Part shown: positions 8,005 through 16,867 of the stretch, one piece after another
Layout: each line of letters opens with the position of its first letter
How positions within the stretch are numbered: position 1 is the first letter of the stretch
Assembly (NCBI RefSeq): GCF_001429065.1
Contig: NZ_LMIB01000001.1
Coordinates: 186,588 to 250,587, forward strand
Reading direction: 5' to 3'
DNA: 64,000 nt
Source of the DNA: Sphingomonas sp. Root710
Lineage (GTDB): Bacteria > Pseudomonadota > Alphaproteobacteria > Sphingomonadales > Sphingomonadaceae
Notes under the pieces: model-generated
The model's database searches: none
Seen by the model: the letters and a program-made list of their open reading frames with translations, nothing else
Told to the model about the DNA's origin: nothing
Made by a program: the position numbers and the translations under genes

Positions 8005-9858
8005 TCAGTCCTTCTCGACCTGGCCCACATCGCGCACCGCGCCGCGCGCGGCGTTGGTGGTGAGCGCGGCATAGGCGCGCAGCGCGGGCGACACGTCGCG
8101 CTTGCGGCCGAAAGGCTTCCACGCCTTCGTGCCACGCGCGACCATCTCGGCATGGCGGGCGGCGATCTCGGCATCGTCTATGTCGAGGCGGATCAACCGG
8201 TTTGGGATGTCGATGACGATCGGATCGCCGGTGTTGACCAAGGCGATCAGCCCGCCCTCCGCCGCCTCGGGCGAGACATGGCCGATCGACAGGCCCGAGG
8301 TTCCGCCCGAGAAGCGGCCGTCGGTGATCAGCGCGCAGGCTTTGCCGAGGCCCTTCGATTTCAGATAGCTCGTCGGATAGAGCATCTCCTGCATGCCCGG
8401 ACCGCCCTTGGGACCTTCGTAGCGGATGACGACGACGTCGCCTTCCTTCACCTCATTGCCGAGGATGCCTGCCACGGCGGCGTCCTGGCTCTCATAGACG
8501 CGTGCGGTGCCGTGGAAGGTCAGGATCGAATCATCTACCCCCGCAGTCTTCACGATGCAGCCTTCGGGGGCGATGTTACCGAACAGCACGGCGAGCCCGC
8601 CGTCCTTGGAGAAGGGGTTCTCCGCGCTGCGGATCACGCCCGTATCGCGATCGAGGTCGAGCTCCTTCCAGCGGTTGCTGGTGCTGAACGCCACTGTCGT
8701 GCGCACGCCGCCGGGCGCCGCCTTGTAGAATTCGCGCACGCTCTCGCTCCGGGTACGGCTGATGTCCCATCGGTCGAGCGCCTCGGCAAGTGTCGTCGAA
8801 TGCACAGTGGGGAGCGAGGTGTCGATCAATCCGGCTTTGTCGAGCTGGCCGAGGATCGCCATGATGCCGCCGGCCCGATGGATATCCTCCATATGGACGT
8901 CCTGCTTGGCCGGCGCGACCTTGCAGAGGCAGGGCACGCGGCGCGAGAGCCGGTCGATGTCCGCCATGGTGAACTGCACCTCGCCCTCATAGGCGGCGGC
9001 GAGCAGGTGCAGCACCGTGTTGGTCGATCCGCCCATCGCGATGTCGAGGCTCATCGCATTTTCGAAGGCGGCGAAGCTGGCGATGGTGCGGGGCAGGGCG
9101 CGCGCGTCGTCCTGTTCATACCAGCGTTTGCACAGATCGACGATGGTGCGGCCTGCCTCGCGAAACAGCTTTTCGCGGTCGGCATGGGTGGCGAGGACCG
9201 ATCCGTTGCCCGGCAGCGACAGGCCCAGCGCCTCCGTCAGACAGTTCATGCTGTTGGCGGTGAACATGCCGGAGCAGCTGCCGCAGGTCGGGCAGGCCGA
9301 CCGCTCGATGACCTTGACCTCTTCGTCGCTATATGTGTCGTCAGCCGCGACGACCATCGCATCGACCAGGTCGAGCGCGAGCGTCTCGCCGCGGATGTCG
9401 GCCTTGCCGGCTTCCATCGGCCCGCCCGATACGAAGATCACGGGGATGTTCAGCCGCATCGCCGCCATCAGCATGCCTGGCGTGATCTTGTCGCAGTTCG
9501 AGATGCAGACGATCGCGTCCGCGCAATGCGCATTGACCATATATTCGACGCTGTCGGCGATCAGGTCGCGGCTGGGCAGCGAATAGAGCATGCCGCCATG
9601 GCCCATGGCGATGCCGTCATCGACCGCGATCGTGTTGAACTCCTTGGCGACGCCGCCCGCCGCCTCGATCTCCCGCGCGACGAGCTGGCCGAGATCCTTC
9701 AGATGGACATGGCCCGGCACGAACTGGGTAAAGCTGTTGGCGACCGCGATGATCGGCTTGCCGAAATCCTCGTCGGTCATGCCTGTCGCGCGCCACAGGC
9801 CGCGGGCGCCCGCCATGTTGCGGCCATGGGTGCTGGTGCGGGAGCGGTAATGCGGCAT
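8005..9858 (-). CDS. ilvD: Dihydroxy-acid dehydratase
   Basis: A 617-residue IlvD, full length for the family. It dehydrates 2,3-dihydroxy-3-methylvalerate and 2,3-dihydroxyisovalerate in isoleucine and valine synthesis, using an Fe-S cluster in the cytoplasm. Visible family motifs: [28 protein letters not shown], the cluster cysteines in [11 protein letters not shown] and [17 protein letters not shown], and [19 protein letters not shown] near the C-terminus. It is divergent from a LysR-type regulator 105 bases away, a common arrangement in which the regulator controls the neighbour, though that link is not proven here. Confidence 0.97.
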   Translation of the reverse strand: MPHYRSRTSTHGRNMAGARGLWRATGMTDEDFGKPIIAVANSFTQFVPGHVHLKDLGQLVAREIEAAGGVAKEFNTIAVDDGIAMGHGGMLYSLPSRDLIADSVEYMVNAHCADAIVCISNCDKITPGMLMAAMRLNIPVIFVSGGPMEAGKADIRGETLALDLVDAMVVAADDTYSDEEVKVIERSACPTCGSCSGMFTANSMNCLTEALGLSLPGNGSVLATHADREKLFREAGRTIVDLCKRWYEQDDARALPRTIASFAAFENAMSLDIAMGGSTNTVLHLLAAAYEGEVQFTMADIDRLSRRVPCLCKVAPAKQDVHMEDIHRAGGIMAILGQLDKAGLIDTSLPTVHSTTLAEALDRWDISRTRSESVREFYKAAPGGVRTTVAFSTSNRWKELDLDRDTGVIRSAENPFSKDGGLAVLFGNIAPEGCIVKTAGVDDSILTFHGTARVYESQDAAVAGILGNEVKEGDVVVIRYEGPKGGPGMQEMLYPTSYLKSKGLGKACALITDGRFSGGTSGLSIGHVSPEAAEGGLIALVNTGDPIVIDIPNRLIRLDIDDAEIAARHAEMVARGTKAWKPFGRKRDVSPALRAYAALTTNAARGAVRDVGQVEKD

Positions 9859-9963
9859 GCGGGCGATCCTCGATATCCGGATTTATTGCCGGTGGGGCTT
9901 ACGCCTCTCGCGGAAAGTTGGGAAATATATTATTGAAACCAGATTAGGTCGTATTGGATATCA

Positions 9964-10878
9964 ATGATGATCGAGCTGCGCCAGCTTCGCCATTTTCTCG
10001 CAGTGGCTGACACACTGCATTTCGGACGGGCGGCGGAGCAGCTGGGCATGACCCAGCCGCCGCTCAGCCAGTCGATCATCAGCCTGGAGAAGATGCTCGG
10101 CGCGGCGTTGTTCCTGCGCTCCAAGCGCAGCGTCGCGCTCACCACCTTCGGCCGGCAATGGCTCGACCATGTCCGGCCCGCGGTCGAAGGGGTCGCCGCG
10201 CTCACCGATGTCGCGCTGCGGCTGCGCACCGGGATGGCGGGGCGGCTGTCGCTCGCCTTCGTCAGCACGGCGGATTACAGCCTTCTTCCGCGGCTGGTCG
10301 AGCGCTATTCGGCGGCGTTTCCCGAAGTGGAGCTCGAACTTGTCGAAGCGACGAGCGACATCCAGCTAGGGGCGCTGAGCGAGGGACGGATCAACGCCGG
10401 TATCCTCATTTCCACACGATCGAGCCTGCCGCCGGTCCTGGACTATCGTCCGCTGCTGAAGGAGCCCGTGGTGGCCGCCGTGCCCGAAGCCTGGGTTGAG
10501 GATGGCCGCCTCGATGTGGTCGACGGCCACCTGCAGGGCGATGGGTGGATGGCGCATCCGCTGATCATCTTCCCGGCCCGCGTCGCGCCGGACTTCCACG
10601 ATCTCGTCCTGGGTTTCTACCGCGCGCGCGGGCATCAGCCGTTCATTCGTCAGGAAGCGATCCAGATGCAGACGATCATCAGCCTGGTCTCCGCGGGACT
10701 CGGCATGGCGCTGGTGCCGGCGTCGCTGCGCAATCTCGCTAGGACCGGCGTTCGCTATATTCCGATCGCGGGGGAAACCCCCGAGCTCGAAACCGGGCTG
10801 GCCTGGCGACGGACCGACAATCTGCCCACCCTGTCCGCCATGATCGAGATCGCATCGACCCTCGATCCGGAAGCATGA
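9964..10878 (+). CDS. LysR-family transcriptional regulator
   Basis: A 304-residue LysR regulator. The winged helix-turn-helix is at residues 3-62 (LRQLRHFLAVADTLHFGRAA, then MTQPPLSQSI) and the periplasmic-binding-protein-like effector domain fills 90-295. It is divergent from ilvD. A second ATG follows directly at 9967, so the start is uncertain by one residue. The 105-base gap is AT-rich (for example TTGGGAAATATATTATTG around 9,918) and is the natural place for a LysR operator, but I could not define a clear T-N11-A box. Its effector could be a branched-chain amino acid intermediate; that is inference from position only. Confidence 0.93.
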   Translation: MMIELRQLRHFLAVADTLHFGRAAEQLGMTQPPLSQSIISLEKMLGAALFLRSKRSVALTTFGRQWLDHVRPAVEGVAALTDVALRLRTGMAGRLSLAFVSTADYSLLPRLVERYSAAFPEVELELVEATSDIQLGALSEGRINAGILISTRSSLPPVLDYRPLLKEPVVAAVPEAWVEDGRLDVVDGHLQGDGWMAHPLIIFPARVAPDFHDLVLGFYRARGHQPFIRQEAIQMQTIISLVSAGLGMALVPASLRNLARTGVRYIPIAGETPELETGLAWRRTDNLPTLSAMIEIASTLDPEA

Positions 10879-10942
10879 TTCGGTACGCCCCTTGCCTCGT
10901 CACGGCCCTCCGCCTAGAGGCCTCTGCCTGAAGGAGGGCCTT

Positions 10943-11308
10943 ATGACCGGTAGCGTTCAGCGGCTCTCATGGACGGGCGGATTGGCCATGATCGCGGTTC
11001 TCAGCGCCTGCAATGCCAGTGGCGACGATCAGGTCGAGGGCAGCGAACCGATCGCCTGCCTGCTGCCAGGATCGAGCGATTACAAGATGCTGTGCACCGT
11101 CGACCGGATGGTGACGCCCGATGGCACCGTGCTGACGGTGCGCGCGCCGGATGGCGCGTTCCGGCGGCTGCTGGTCGTCAATGACGGGCGCGGCGTGGCC
11201 CCCGCCGATGGGGCCGAGCAGGTCAAGGTCCAGCCCGCCGGACCGAACGGGATCGCGGTGACCGCAGGCGACATCGTCTACCGCCTGCCCGCGAAGATCA
11301 CGCCGTGA
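10943..11308 (+). CDS. Predicted lipoprotein of unknown function
   Basis: A 121-residue protein with an N-terminal hydrophobic segment ending in a lipobox-like LSAC (cysteine near residue 24), then an acidic, compact domain with two more cysteines (IACLL and MLCTV) that could pair. The ATG at 10943 is chosen over earlier starts because AAGGAGGG lies 5-12 bases upstream. Its stop overlaps the GTG start of the next gene (GTGA), so it is the first gene of a three-gene run with the NAD(P)HX repair enzyme and the RNA methyltransferase. No known domain is recognised. Confidence 0.7.
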   Translation: MTGSVQRLSWTGGLAMIAVLSACNASGDDQVEGSEPIACLLPGSSDYKMLCTVDRMVTPDGTVLTVRAPDGAFRRLLVVNDGRGVAPADGAEQVKVQPAGPNGIAVTAGDIVYRLPAKITP

Positions 11309-12672
11309 CGGGCCGTTCCATCCTCACCGCCGCCGAGACGCGCGCCGCCGAGGAGGCGGTGTTCGCGAGCGGCGTCACCGTCGAACAGGCGATGGAGCGC
11401 GCGGGCGCGGCGGTGGCGGAGGTGGCGTGGCGCTACGCGGGGCGGGTGCCGGCGCTGGTGATCTGCGGGCCCGGCAACAATGGCGGCGACGGCTATGTGA
11501 TCGCCAGGCTGCTGCGCGATCATGGCTTCAAGGTCCGCGTAGCGGCGAGCGGCGAGCCAAGGACCGATGCGGCGCGCGCCAACCGGGACCGTTGGGGAGA
11601 GCCGGTCGAAGCGCTCGCCGATGCGAAGCCCGCCCGGCTGCTGATCGATGCGCTGTTCGGCACCGGTCTGGTCCGGCCGCTCGACCCGGCGACCGCGGGG
11701 CAGCTAGAAAGGCTGGCGGCAGGCGCGCAGATGCGTATCGCGGTCGACCTGCCGAGCGGCGTCGGCACCGATGATGGCGCGCTCCTCGGCGCTAACGCGC
11801 GTTTCGACGTTACGGTGGCGCTGGCGGTGCTCAAGCCCGCCCACCGGCTTCAACCCGCCGCGGCGCTGATGGGCCGGCTGGTCGTCGCCGATATCGGCAT
11901 AGCAGGGCAGTCGCGGCTATCCGATCTCGCGCGGCCGCATCTTCCCGCGCCGGGTCCGGCCGATCACAAATATACGCGCGGCCATGCCGTCGTTGCCGAA
12001 GGCGCGATGCCGGGCGCGGCCCTGCTCGCCGCGATGGCGGCGCAGCGCGGCGGCGCCGGCTATGTGACGCTTGTGGGCGAGGGGCGGGGTGGCCCAGCTT
12101 CGATCGTGCGCCGCAAGGGCGGCCTTGCGGAGATACTCGCCGACCTGCGCGTCGGCGCCGTGCTGGTGGGGCCCGGGCTGGGCCGCGATGGCGCCGCCCG
12201 CGCATTGCTCGATGTCGCGCTTGAAAGCGATAAGCCTCTCGTGCTCGACGCCGATGCGCTGGTGCTGCTGTCGGCGCGGCGCCCTATGCCAGGCGTGCCG
12301 GTCCTGACGCCCCATGAAGGGGAGTTCGCCGCATTATTCGGCGAACTGCCGGGCAGCCGGATCGAGCGCGCCCGTGCTGCCGCCGCCGAAATGGGGGCGG
12401 TGATCGTCCTGAAGGGCGCCGATACGGTGATTGCGGCTCCTAATGGCCGCGCGGCGATATCCGCGCCCGCGCCCGGCTGGCTGGCCAGTGCGGGCACCGG
12501 CGACGTGCTGGCCGGACTTGTCGCCGCCAATCGGGCGCGCGGGCTGGAACCCTTCGAGGCCGCCTGCGCCGGCGTCTGGCTGCATCGTCGCGCCGCTGAA
12601 CTGGCGGGGGCAGGGCTGATCGCCGATGACCTGATCGCGCATGTGCCGCAAGCCCTGGCGGAGTGCCTGTGA
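11305..12672 (+). CDS. nnr: Bifunctional NAD(P)HX epimerase/dehydratase
   Basis: A 455-residue fusion that repairs hydrated NADH and NADPH. The N-terminal YjeF_N domain (about 1-205) has AEEAVFASGVTVEQAMERAG and the nucleotide loop GPGNNGGDGYV and acts as the NAD(P)HX epimerase. The C-terminal ribokinase-like domain (about 220-450) has VLDADAL, LTPHEGEFAALF, LKGADTV and the SAGTGDVLAGLVA anion-hole motif, and acts as the ADP- or ATP-dependent dehydratase. The start is GTG overlapping the previous stop by 4 bases, and its own stop overlaps the next start. Full length for the bacterial fusion. Confidence 0.94.
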   Translation: MTGRSILTAAETRAAEEAVFASGVTVEQAMERAGAAVAEVAWRYAGRVPALVICGPGNNGGDGYVIARLLRDHGFKVRVAASGEPRTDAARANRDRWGEPVEALADAKPARLLIDALFGTGLVRPLDPATAGQLERLAAGAQMRIAVDLPSGVGTDDGALLGANARFDVTVALAVLKPAHRLQPAAALMGRLVVADIGIAGQSRLSDLARPHLPAPGPADHKYTRGHAVVAEGAMPGAALLAAMAAQRGGAGYVTLVGEGRGGPASIVRRKGGLAEILADLRVGAVLVGPGLGRDGAARALLDVALESDKPLVLDADALVLLSARRPMPGVPVLTPHEGEFAALFGELPGSRIERARAAAAEMGAVIVLKGADTVIAAPNGRAAISAPAPGWLASAGTGDVLAGLVAANRARGLEPFEAACAGVWLHRRAAELAGAGLIADDLIAHVPQALAECL

Positions 12673-13874
12673 CGACCGATCTCGTTCCCATCGTCCGCAT
12701 CGCCGCGCGTGGCGAAGGGATCACCGAAGACGGCCGCCATTCGCCGCTGTCCGCGCCGGGCGATCTGCTCGCGGTGGACGGATCGCTGGTCCATGGGCCG
12801 CATCATGTGGATCCGCCGTGCCGTCATTTCCCGAAATGCGGGGGCTGCCAGCTGCAGCATATCGACGACGCCAGCTACGCCGGCTTCCTCGGCCAGCGCA
12901 TCGTCGGCGCGCTGGCGCAGCAGAAGATCGATGCGCCTTCGCTCGCCCCTGCGATCCTCTCCGCACCCGAGACGCGTCGCCGCGCCTCGCTGCGCGCGGA
13001 ACGGCAGGGCAAGAAGATGCTGCTCGGCTTCAACGAGGCGCAGACGCACCATATCGTCGACCTGAAGATGTGCGCGATCCTGCACCCGGTGCTGTTCGCG
13101 CTGGTCGCTCCGTTGCGTCAACTGCTGCATCCGATGCTGCGCGACCGCAGGGCCGCCGGGGTACAAATGACGCTGGTCGACCAAGGCGTCGACCTGTTGA
13201 TCGAAAAGGTCGAGGTCGAGGGGCTGGCGGCGGTCGAGGCGCTCAACGACTTCGCCGTCCAGCATAAGCTCGCCCGGCTGTCGATCGACGACGGCTATGG
13301 CCCGCAGCCGCATTGGGAGCCCGAGCCCGCGACGGTGACGCTGGGCGGGGTCCAGGTGGGCTTCCCGCCCGCCGGCTTCCTGCAGGCTACGGCGGAAGGA
13401 GAGTCGGCCCTGGTCGCGGCGGTCGAGTCGATCGTCGGCGATGCTGCGATCGTAGCGGACCTTTTCTCCGGTCTCGGCACCTTTGCGCTGCCGCTGTCGC
13501 GCACCCGTCGGGTCTATGCGGCGGAGGGCGCGCGCGACGCCGTCCTCGCGCTGAAGGCGGCGGCGGACCGGGCGCAGCGCACTGTGGCGGTCGATCATCG
13601 CGATCTGTTCCGCCGTCCGCTCGACGCGGCCGAGCTCGACCGGTTCGACGCAGTCGTCCTCGATCCGCCGCGCGCAGGGGCCCGCGAGCAGGTCGCGGCG
13701 CTGGCGGCGGCGAGGAAGCTCGGTCGGATCGCCTATGTCTCTTGCAATCCGTCGACCTTCGCGCGTGACGCCCGGACGCTGGCCGAAGGTGGCTGGCGCC
13801 TCGACCGAATCACGCCGGTCGGCCAGTTCCGCTGGTCGACCCATGTCGAGCTGGTGGCGGCGTTCGCCCGCTGA
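12669..13874 (+). CDS. 23S rRNA (uracil-C5)-methyltransferase of the RumA/TrmA family
   Basis: A 401-residue class I SAM methyltransferase. An N-terminal Fe-S motif C51-x5-C57-x2-C60 (CRHFPKCGGC) with a fourth cysteine C135 (KMCAILH) matches RumA/RlmD. The SAM-binding domain has DLFSGLGTFALPL, VLDPPRAG and the catalytic-cysteine motif YVSCNPSTFARD. It methylates C5 of a specific uridine in rRNA; which position (747 or 1939 class) cannot be told. The GTG at 12669 gives a 4-base overlap with nnr; an alternative GTG lies at 12663. Confidence 0.9.
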   Translation: MTTDLVPIVRIAARGEGITEDGRHSPLSAPGDLLAVDGSLVHGPHHVDPPCRHFPKCGGCQLQHIDDASYAGFLGQRIVGALAQQKIDAPSLAPAILSAPETRRRASLRAERQGKKMLLGFNEAQTHHIVDLKMCAILHPVLFALVAPLRQLLHPMLRDRRAAGVQMTLVDQGVDLLIEKVEVEGLAAVEALNDFAVQHKLARLSIDDGYGPQPHWEPEPATVTLGGVQVGFPPAGFLQATAEGESALVAAVESIVGDAAIVADLFSGLGTFALPLSRTRRVYAAEGARDAVLALKAAADRAQRTVAVDHRDLFRRPLDAAELDRFDAVVLDPPRAGAREQVAALAAARKLGRIAYVSCNPSTFARDARTLAEGGWRLDRITPVGQFRWSTHVELVAAFAR

Positions 13875-13959
13875 TCTACACGCTACCGTAACGATCGCTT
13901 AACCATATTTTATAGGCACACGGCTACGACGGCGCATCCCTTTGACAAGGTGGTGCGTG

Positions 13960-14526
13960 ATGGCGGTCGGCCGTGTGATCCTTGCTGTGGCATGTCTGGC
14001 GATGGCGGGCGGGGGACAGGCTGCGCCGGGGACGAATGCCCGGCTGTCGCTCAACCTGCGGACGCTCGACGGCGCGGAGGTCAGCTATCATCCCAGCCGC
14101 TGGCTGACGATCCGGCGGAGCTTCGCCTTCGTCCGGCCTGATCCGGTCGCCGATGCCGCCGCGGCGCCGATGCCCGCTCGGGCGCGGCCGCGCGCCTATG
14201 CGATGACCGGCGACATCCATCCGTTCGGTGACGGCTTCCGCCTGTCGCTGGGCATGCGCGAGGATGCCAATCGCCGCCTGCTGCGCAGCGGCAACGACCG
14301 CGCCGACATCTCGACCGGACAATATGCGCCGACGATATCCTTCGGCTATGCCGAAGAAGTTGGCGATGGACTGTCGCTCGGCGGCGATTTGGGATTGCTC
14401 GGCAAGGATGTCTCGGGCGCTCGCGACGGCGTGCTGGTCACGCCGGTCGAGATGGCGTCGCGCGGCCGCGACGATGATCGAGGCCTGAAGCCTGTCCTGC
14501 GCCTGTCCGCGGGATATCGCTTTTAG
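13960..14526 (+). CDS. Secreted, possibly outer-membrane beta-barrel, protein of unknown function
   Basis: A 188-residue protein with a signal peptide (MAVGRVILAVACLAMAGGG, cleavage near QAA). The mature part alternates polar and aromatic residues in strand-like blocks (RLSLNLRTL, FRLSLGMRE, PTISFGYAEEV) and ends in LRLSAGYRF, a terminal Phe typical of outer-membrane barrels. The ATG at 13960 follows an AAGGTGG at 13947-13953; upstream GTG and TTG starts would only lengthen the signal peptide. Function unknown. Confidence 0.6.
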   Translation: MAVGRVILAVACLAMAGGGQAAPGTNARLSLNLRTLDGAEVSYHPSRWLTIRRSFAFVRPDPVADAAAAPMPARARPRAYAMTGDIHPFGDGFRLSLGMREDANRRLLRSGNDRADISTGQYAPTISFGYAEEVGDGLSLGGDLGLLGKDVSGARDGVLVTPVEMASRGRDDDRGLKPVLRLSAGYRF

Positions 14527-14546
14527 GTTTCAGCTTTGCTGTACCG

Positions 14547-14566
14547 TGATCCGCTTGAACGGATCA
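14547..14566. terminator. Inverted repeat between convergent genes
   Basis: TGATCCG, six bases, CGGATCA: a perfect 7-base inverted repeat in the 43-base gap between two convergent genes. It could act as a shared transcription end, but there is no T-tract on either side, so the call is weak. Confidence 0.35.
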
Positions 14567-14569
14567 GAC

Positions 14570-15004
14570 CTAGGCGCTGGGCCCGCCGAACAGGATCAGC
14601 GCGGCGCGGACCGCGAGGATCATCAGCACGATCGAGGCCGCGACGAACACCGCGAAACGGACCTCCACCTTGTTGACCAGCGCCTGCACCAGGCTGTGCA
14701 TCACGCGCAGTCCGACATAGACCCAGGCGAGCGTCGCGTTCAGCCCGCCGCCCGCACCCAGCAGAGCCAGCATGATCGCGACCGCATAGAAGACGGTGGG
14801 CTGTTCATGGAGATGATTATAGTTGTCGGCCTTCCAGCGGGCGCTGGGCGGAATCTTGTCCAGGAACTCGCTGACCGGGCGATAAGGGTCGAACTTGATC
14901 TTGCCCTTGACGATCGCCGGTATTCGCGTGGCGTAGAGCCAGAACCACATCACGAAGGTCCACAGTACCAGCGCGATGACTGCGCTCAAGATCGGCGTGT
15001 GCAT
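14570..15004 (-). CDS. MAPEG-family membrane protein
   Basis: A 144-residue protein with four predicted membrane helices (about 5-27, 70-86, 88-107, 117-138) and the family feature ADNYNHLHEQPTVFYAV followed by VYVGLRVMHSLVQ. MAPEG proteins include microsomal glutathione transferases and related enzymes; the bacterial group is mostly uncharacterised. It is divergent from the BLUF gene 183 bases away and convergent with the secreted protein. Confidence 0.85.
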   Translation of the reverse strand: MHTPILSAVIALVLWTFVMWFWLYATRIPAIVKGKIKFDPYRPVSEFLDKIPPSARWKADNYNHLHEQPTVFYAVAIMLALLGAGGGLNATLAWVYVGLRVMHSLVQALVNKVEVRFAVFVAASIVLMILAVRAALILFGGPSA

Positions 15005-15167
15005 TCCGTCATTTTTCCTAAATTACAGGTCAAGTCTGGATCTTATAGAGGGGGCGGTCAAATCTTGGCGCAACCTCCGGCCAAACCCCATAGACGTTAT
15101 ACTTTGGATGTACAAAAGCCCGAAATGTGACGATGTTTTACCATCATATCGGCTGCTATCTTGGGTG

Positions 15168-15193
15168 GAACATGGCATATTCGAGCCATGTTC
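15168..15193. promoter_or_regulatory. Palindrome covering the start codon of the BLUF gene
   Basis: GAACATGGC (15168-15176), eight bases, GCCATGTTC (15185-15193): a perfect 9-base inverted repeat. The BLUF start ATG (15188-15190) lies inside the right arm. As RNA it would form a stem that hides the start codon; as DNA it could be an operator. No Shine-Dalgarno sequence is evident before this ATG. Confidence 0.6.
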
Positions 15194-15640
15194 ATATCGC
15201 TCATCTATGTCAGCCATAGCCTCATCCCCACGGGTTCCGAGCAGGATGAGATCGAGAGCATCGTTACTGCGTCGACCGAACGTAACGGCCGGCTTGGCGT
15301 GCGCGGTGCATTGTTGTTCACCGAGGTTTATTTCGCACAGCTTCTGGAAGGGCCGGAGACGGCGGTCGAGGAGGTGATGGAAAGCATCATCCAGGACCCC
15401 CGCCACGACCAGATAACCATCATCGAGCGCAAGCCGATCGATGGCTATCGCTTCTCCGACTGGGGCCTCGCCTATTGGGGCAATGCCAGTTACATGGACC
15501 GCAAGATTTCGACCGTGTTGCACAAGCAGGATGCGGTGAATGCGAGCGGCCAGACGGCGCAGCTGTTCGAACTGATCCAGCGGCTTTCCCACGAAAGCCA
15601 CGATCATGAAGGGCCGATCGGCAGGCCATCGAAGGAATGA
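15188..15640 (+). CDS. BLUF-domain blue-light photoreceptor
   Basis: A 150-residue stand-alone BLUF protein. Residues 1-93 are the FAD-binding domain: Y7 in SLIYVSH, N33 in STERNGRLGVRGALLF, Q51 in FAQLLEGP, then the DPRH turn and DWGLAYWGN. N33 and Q51 keep the 18-residue spacing of AppA N45 and Q63. The remaining ~55 residues form a C-terminal helical cap with no output domain, as in BlrB-type short BLUF proteins, which signal by binding partners. The start is chosen because the domain begins at once; an upstream TTG at 15161 would add nine residues. Upstream is a 183-base gap shared with the MAPEG gene. Confidence 0.9.
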   Translation: MFISLIYVSHSLIPTGSEQDEIESIVTASTERNGRLGVRGALLFTEVYFAQLLEGPETAVEEVMESIIQDPRHDQITIIERKPIDGYRFSDWGLAYWGNASYMDRKISTVLHKQDAVNASGQTAQLFELIQRLSHESHDHEGPIGRPSKE

Positions 15641-15647
15641 GAGGATG

Positions 15648-15678
15648 GCCCTCCCCATCGGCAGCGATAGGGGAGGGC
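15648..15678. terminator. Hairpin between convergent BLUF and polyamine genes
   Basis: GCCCTCCCC (15648-15656) and GGGGAGGGC (15670-15678) form a perfect 9-base GC-rich stem with a 13-base loop in the 50-base gap between convergent genes. It probably acts as a shared terminator, though no long T-tract follows. Confidence 0.5.
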
Positions 15679-15690
15679 TTGAACCGGAAA

Positions 15691-16743
15691 TCAGTCGAAG
15701 ATCTTGCCCCACGCGCGCTTCGCGCGGCCCTTCCAATGGCCGCGATGATAGGCGTCCGATGCGAGCAGCGGGATCACCGATCCGGCTTCGGCGAACACCA
15801 TCTGCTCGATGCCGGTGTTGACCTTGCCCCAGCTCGCCGCTTCCTGGAGGGTCGACGAGGAGCAGGCACCGTCGCGCACGTCGGCGACGGTGATCTGCAC
15901 CGCATATTTGTGCACCTCGACATCGTCATGGCCCAGGATCTCGGCGCAGACGACGGTGTCCTGGATGAAGTTCTTCGGCACACCGCCGCCAATCATCAGC
16001 AGGCCGCTCGTGCCGGCCTTGATCTTGATGTCGGTCAGTTCGCGGAAGTCGGCGATCGCGTCGAGCACCATATAGGGGCGGCCCGCCTTCATGCAGTCGA
16101 CCTGATGCTTGACGAGGCCGAAGCCCGCCGAGCTGTCAACGAAAGCCGGGCAGAAGATCGGCACGTCATGCTCATAGGCGAGCTTGACGAGGCTGTTCTC
16201 CTTCTTGCCGTGCTCGACGAGATATTTGCCCATCTCGCGGATGAAGGCGCGGCTCGAATAGGCGCGCGGCTCGAGCGAGTTGGCGATCTTGTTGATCGTG
16301 AAGTCGCAGTCCTGAAGCTGCTCCTCATCGATATAGGTGTCGTAGATGCGGTCGATCAGCAGCGAGCGCAGCGTGTCGTCATCGGGCACTTCGAGCGCCT
16401 GATAATGTTTGTGGCCGAGGCCCTCGAAGAAATCCATGTCGACGATCGAGGCACCGGTGGCGACGATCGCGTCGACCATGCCGCTGCGGACCAGCTCGGC
16501 ATAGGCGTCCATGCAGCCGCCGGCCGAGGTGGACCCCGCGATCACCAGGAAGATGGTGCAATCGGGATCCTGCAGCATGTCGTTGTAGATGCGCGTCGCG
16601 CGGGCGAGATCGCGGCTGGTGAAGCTCATCTTGCCCATCGCGTCGATGATCGGGCGCGCGTCGAAGCTCTTGATGTCGACATGCTCGACGACGGTCGAGA
16701 GCAGTTCGGCCTTGCGCGTGTCGTTGATGGCGGCTTCGGTCAT
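15691..16743 (-). CDS. Deoxyhypusine-synthase-like protein, probably homospermidine synthase
   Basis: A 350-residue member of the deoxyhypusine synthase family. Bacteria lack eIF5A, so the classical substrate is absent. Visible motifs: GSTSAGGCMDAYAEL, VDSSAGFG, the NAD-site glycines GGGVPKNFI and the catalytic-lysine motif EAASWGKVN (K307), equivalent to K329 of the human enzyme. It lies downstream of an ornithine decarboxylase on the same strand, so putrescine would be its natural substrate; aminobutyl transfer onto putrescine gives homospermidine, the polyamine typical of sphingomonads. The ATG at 16743 has AAGGA 7-11 bases upstream; a TTG six codons earlier is possible. The product is inferred; some bacterial homologues are instead assigned to guanidino-polyamine synthesis. 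Confidence 0.85.
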   Translation of the reverse strand: MTEAAINDTRKAELLSTVVEHVDIKSFDARPIIDAMGKMSFTSRDLARATRIYNDMLQDPDCTIFLVIAGSTSAGGCMDAYAELVRSGMVDAIVATGASIVDMDFFEGLGHKHYQALEVPDDDTLRSLLIDRIYDTYIDEEQLQDCDFTINKIANSLEPRAYSSRAFIREMGKYLVEHGKKENSLVKLAYEHDVPIFCPAFVDSSAGFGLVKHQVDCMKAGRPYMVLDAIADFRELTDIKIKAGTSGLLMIGGGVPKNFIQDTVVCAEILGHDDVEVHKYAVQITVADVRDGACSSSTLQEAASWGKVNTGIEQMVFAEAGSVIPLLASDAYHRGHWKGRAKRAWGKIFD

Positions 16744-16765
16744 AGTCTGATCCTTACTCAAAACA

Positions 16766-16849
16766 GCGTCGCCCCGGCGGAGGCCAGGATCTCAGGAGGA
16801 GAAGGCGTATCCTTGCCTCGCGAGATGCCGGCCTCCGCCAGCATGACGG
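16766..16849. repeat. REP-like palindromic repeat between the polyamine genes
   Basis: Two inverted arms, 16766-16793 and 16822-16849, share the core GGCGGAGGCC and the flank ATCTC in opposite orientation, with several mismatches. They fill the gap between the decarboxylase stop and the deoxyhypusine-synthase-like start. The core resembles the pairs at 47,361 and 62,729 in general design but not in exact sequence. Confidence 0.6.
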
Positions 16850-16867
16850 TTATTTGTGGGGTTGCCC

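Noticed and set aside
7969-9936. A 655-residue plus-strand frame across ilvD
   Set aside because: It is antisense to an unmistakable IlvD and has the His/Arg/Ala composition of a GC-rich shadow frame.
12060-13844. A 594-residue minus-strand frame across nnr and the RNA methyltransferase
   Set aside because: Both plus-strand genes are complete and conserved; the antisense frame has no recognisable domain.
15167-15192. An EcfG promoter at the BLUF start (GGAAC-N17-TGTT)
   Set aside because: The -10 element would overlap the start codon, so it cannot drive this gene; the bases are better explained by the palindrome.
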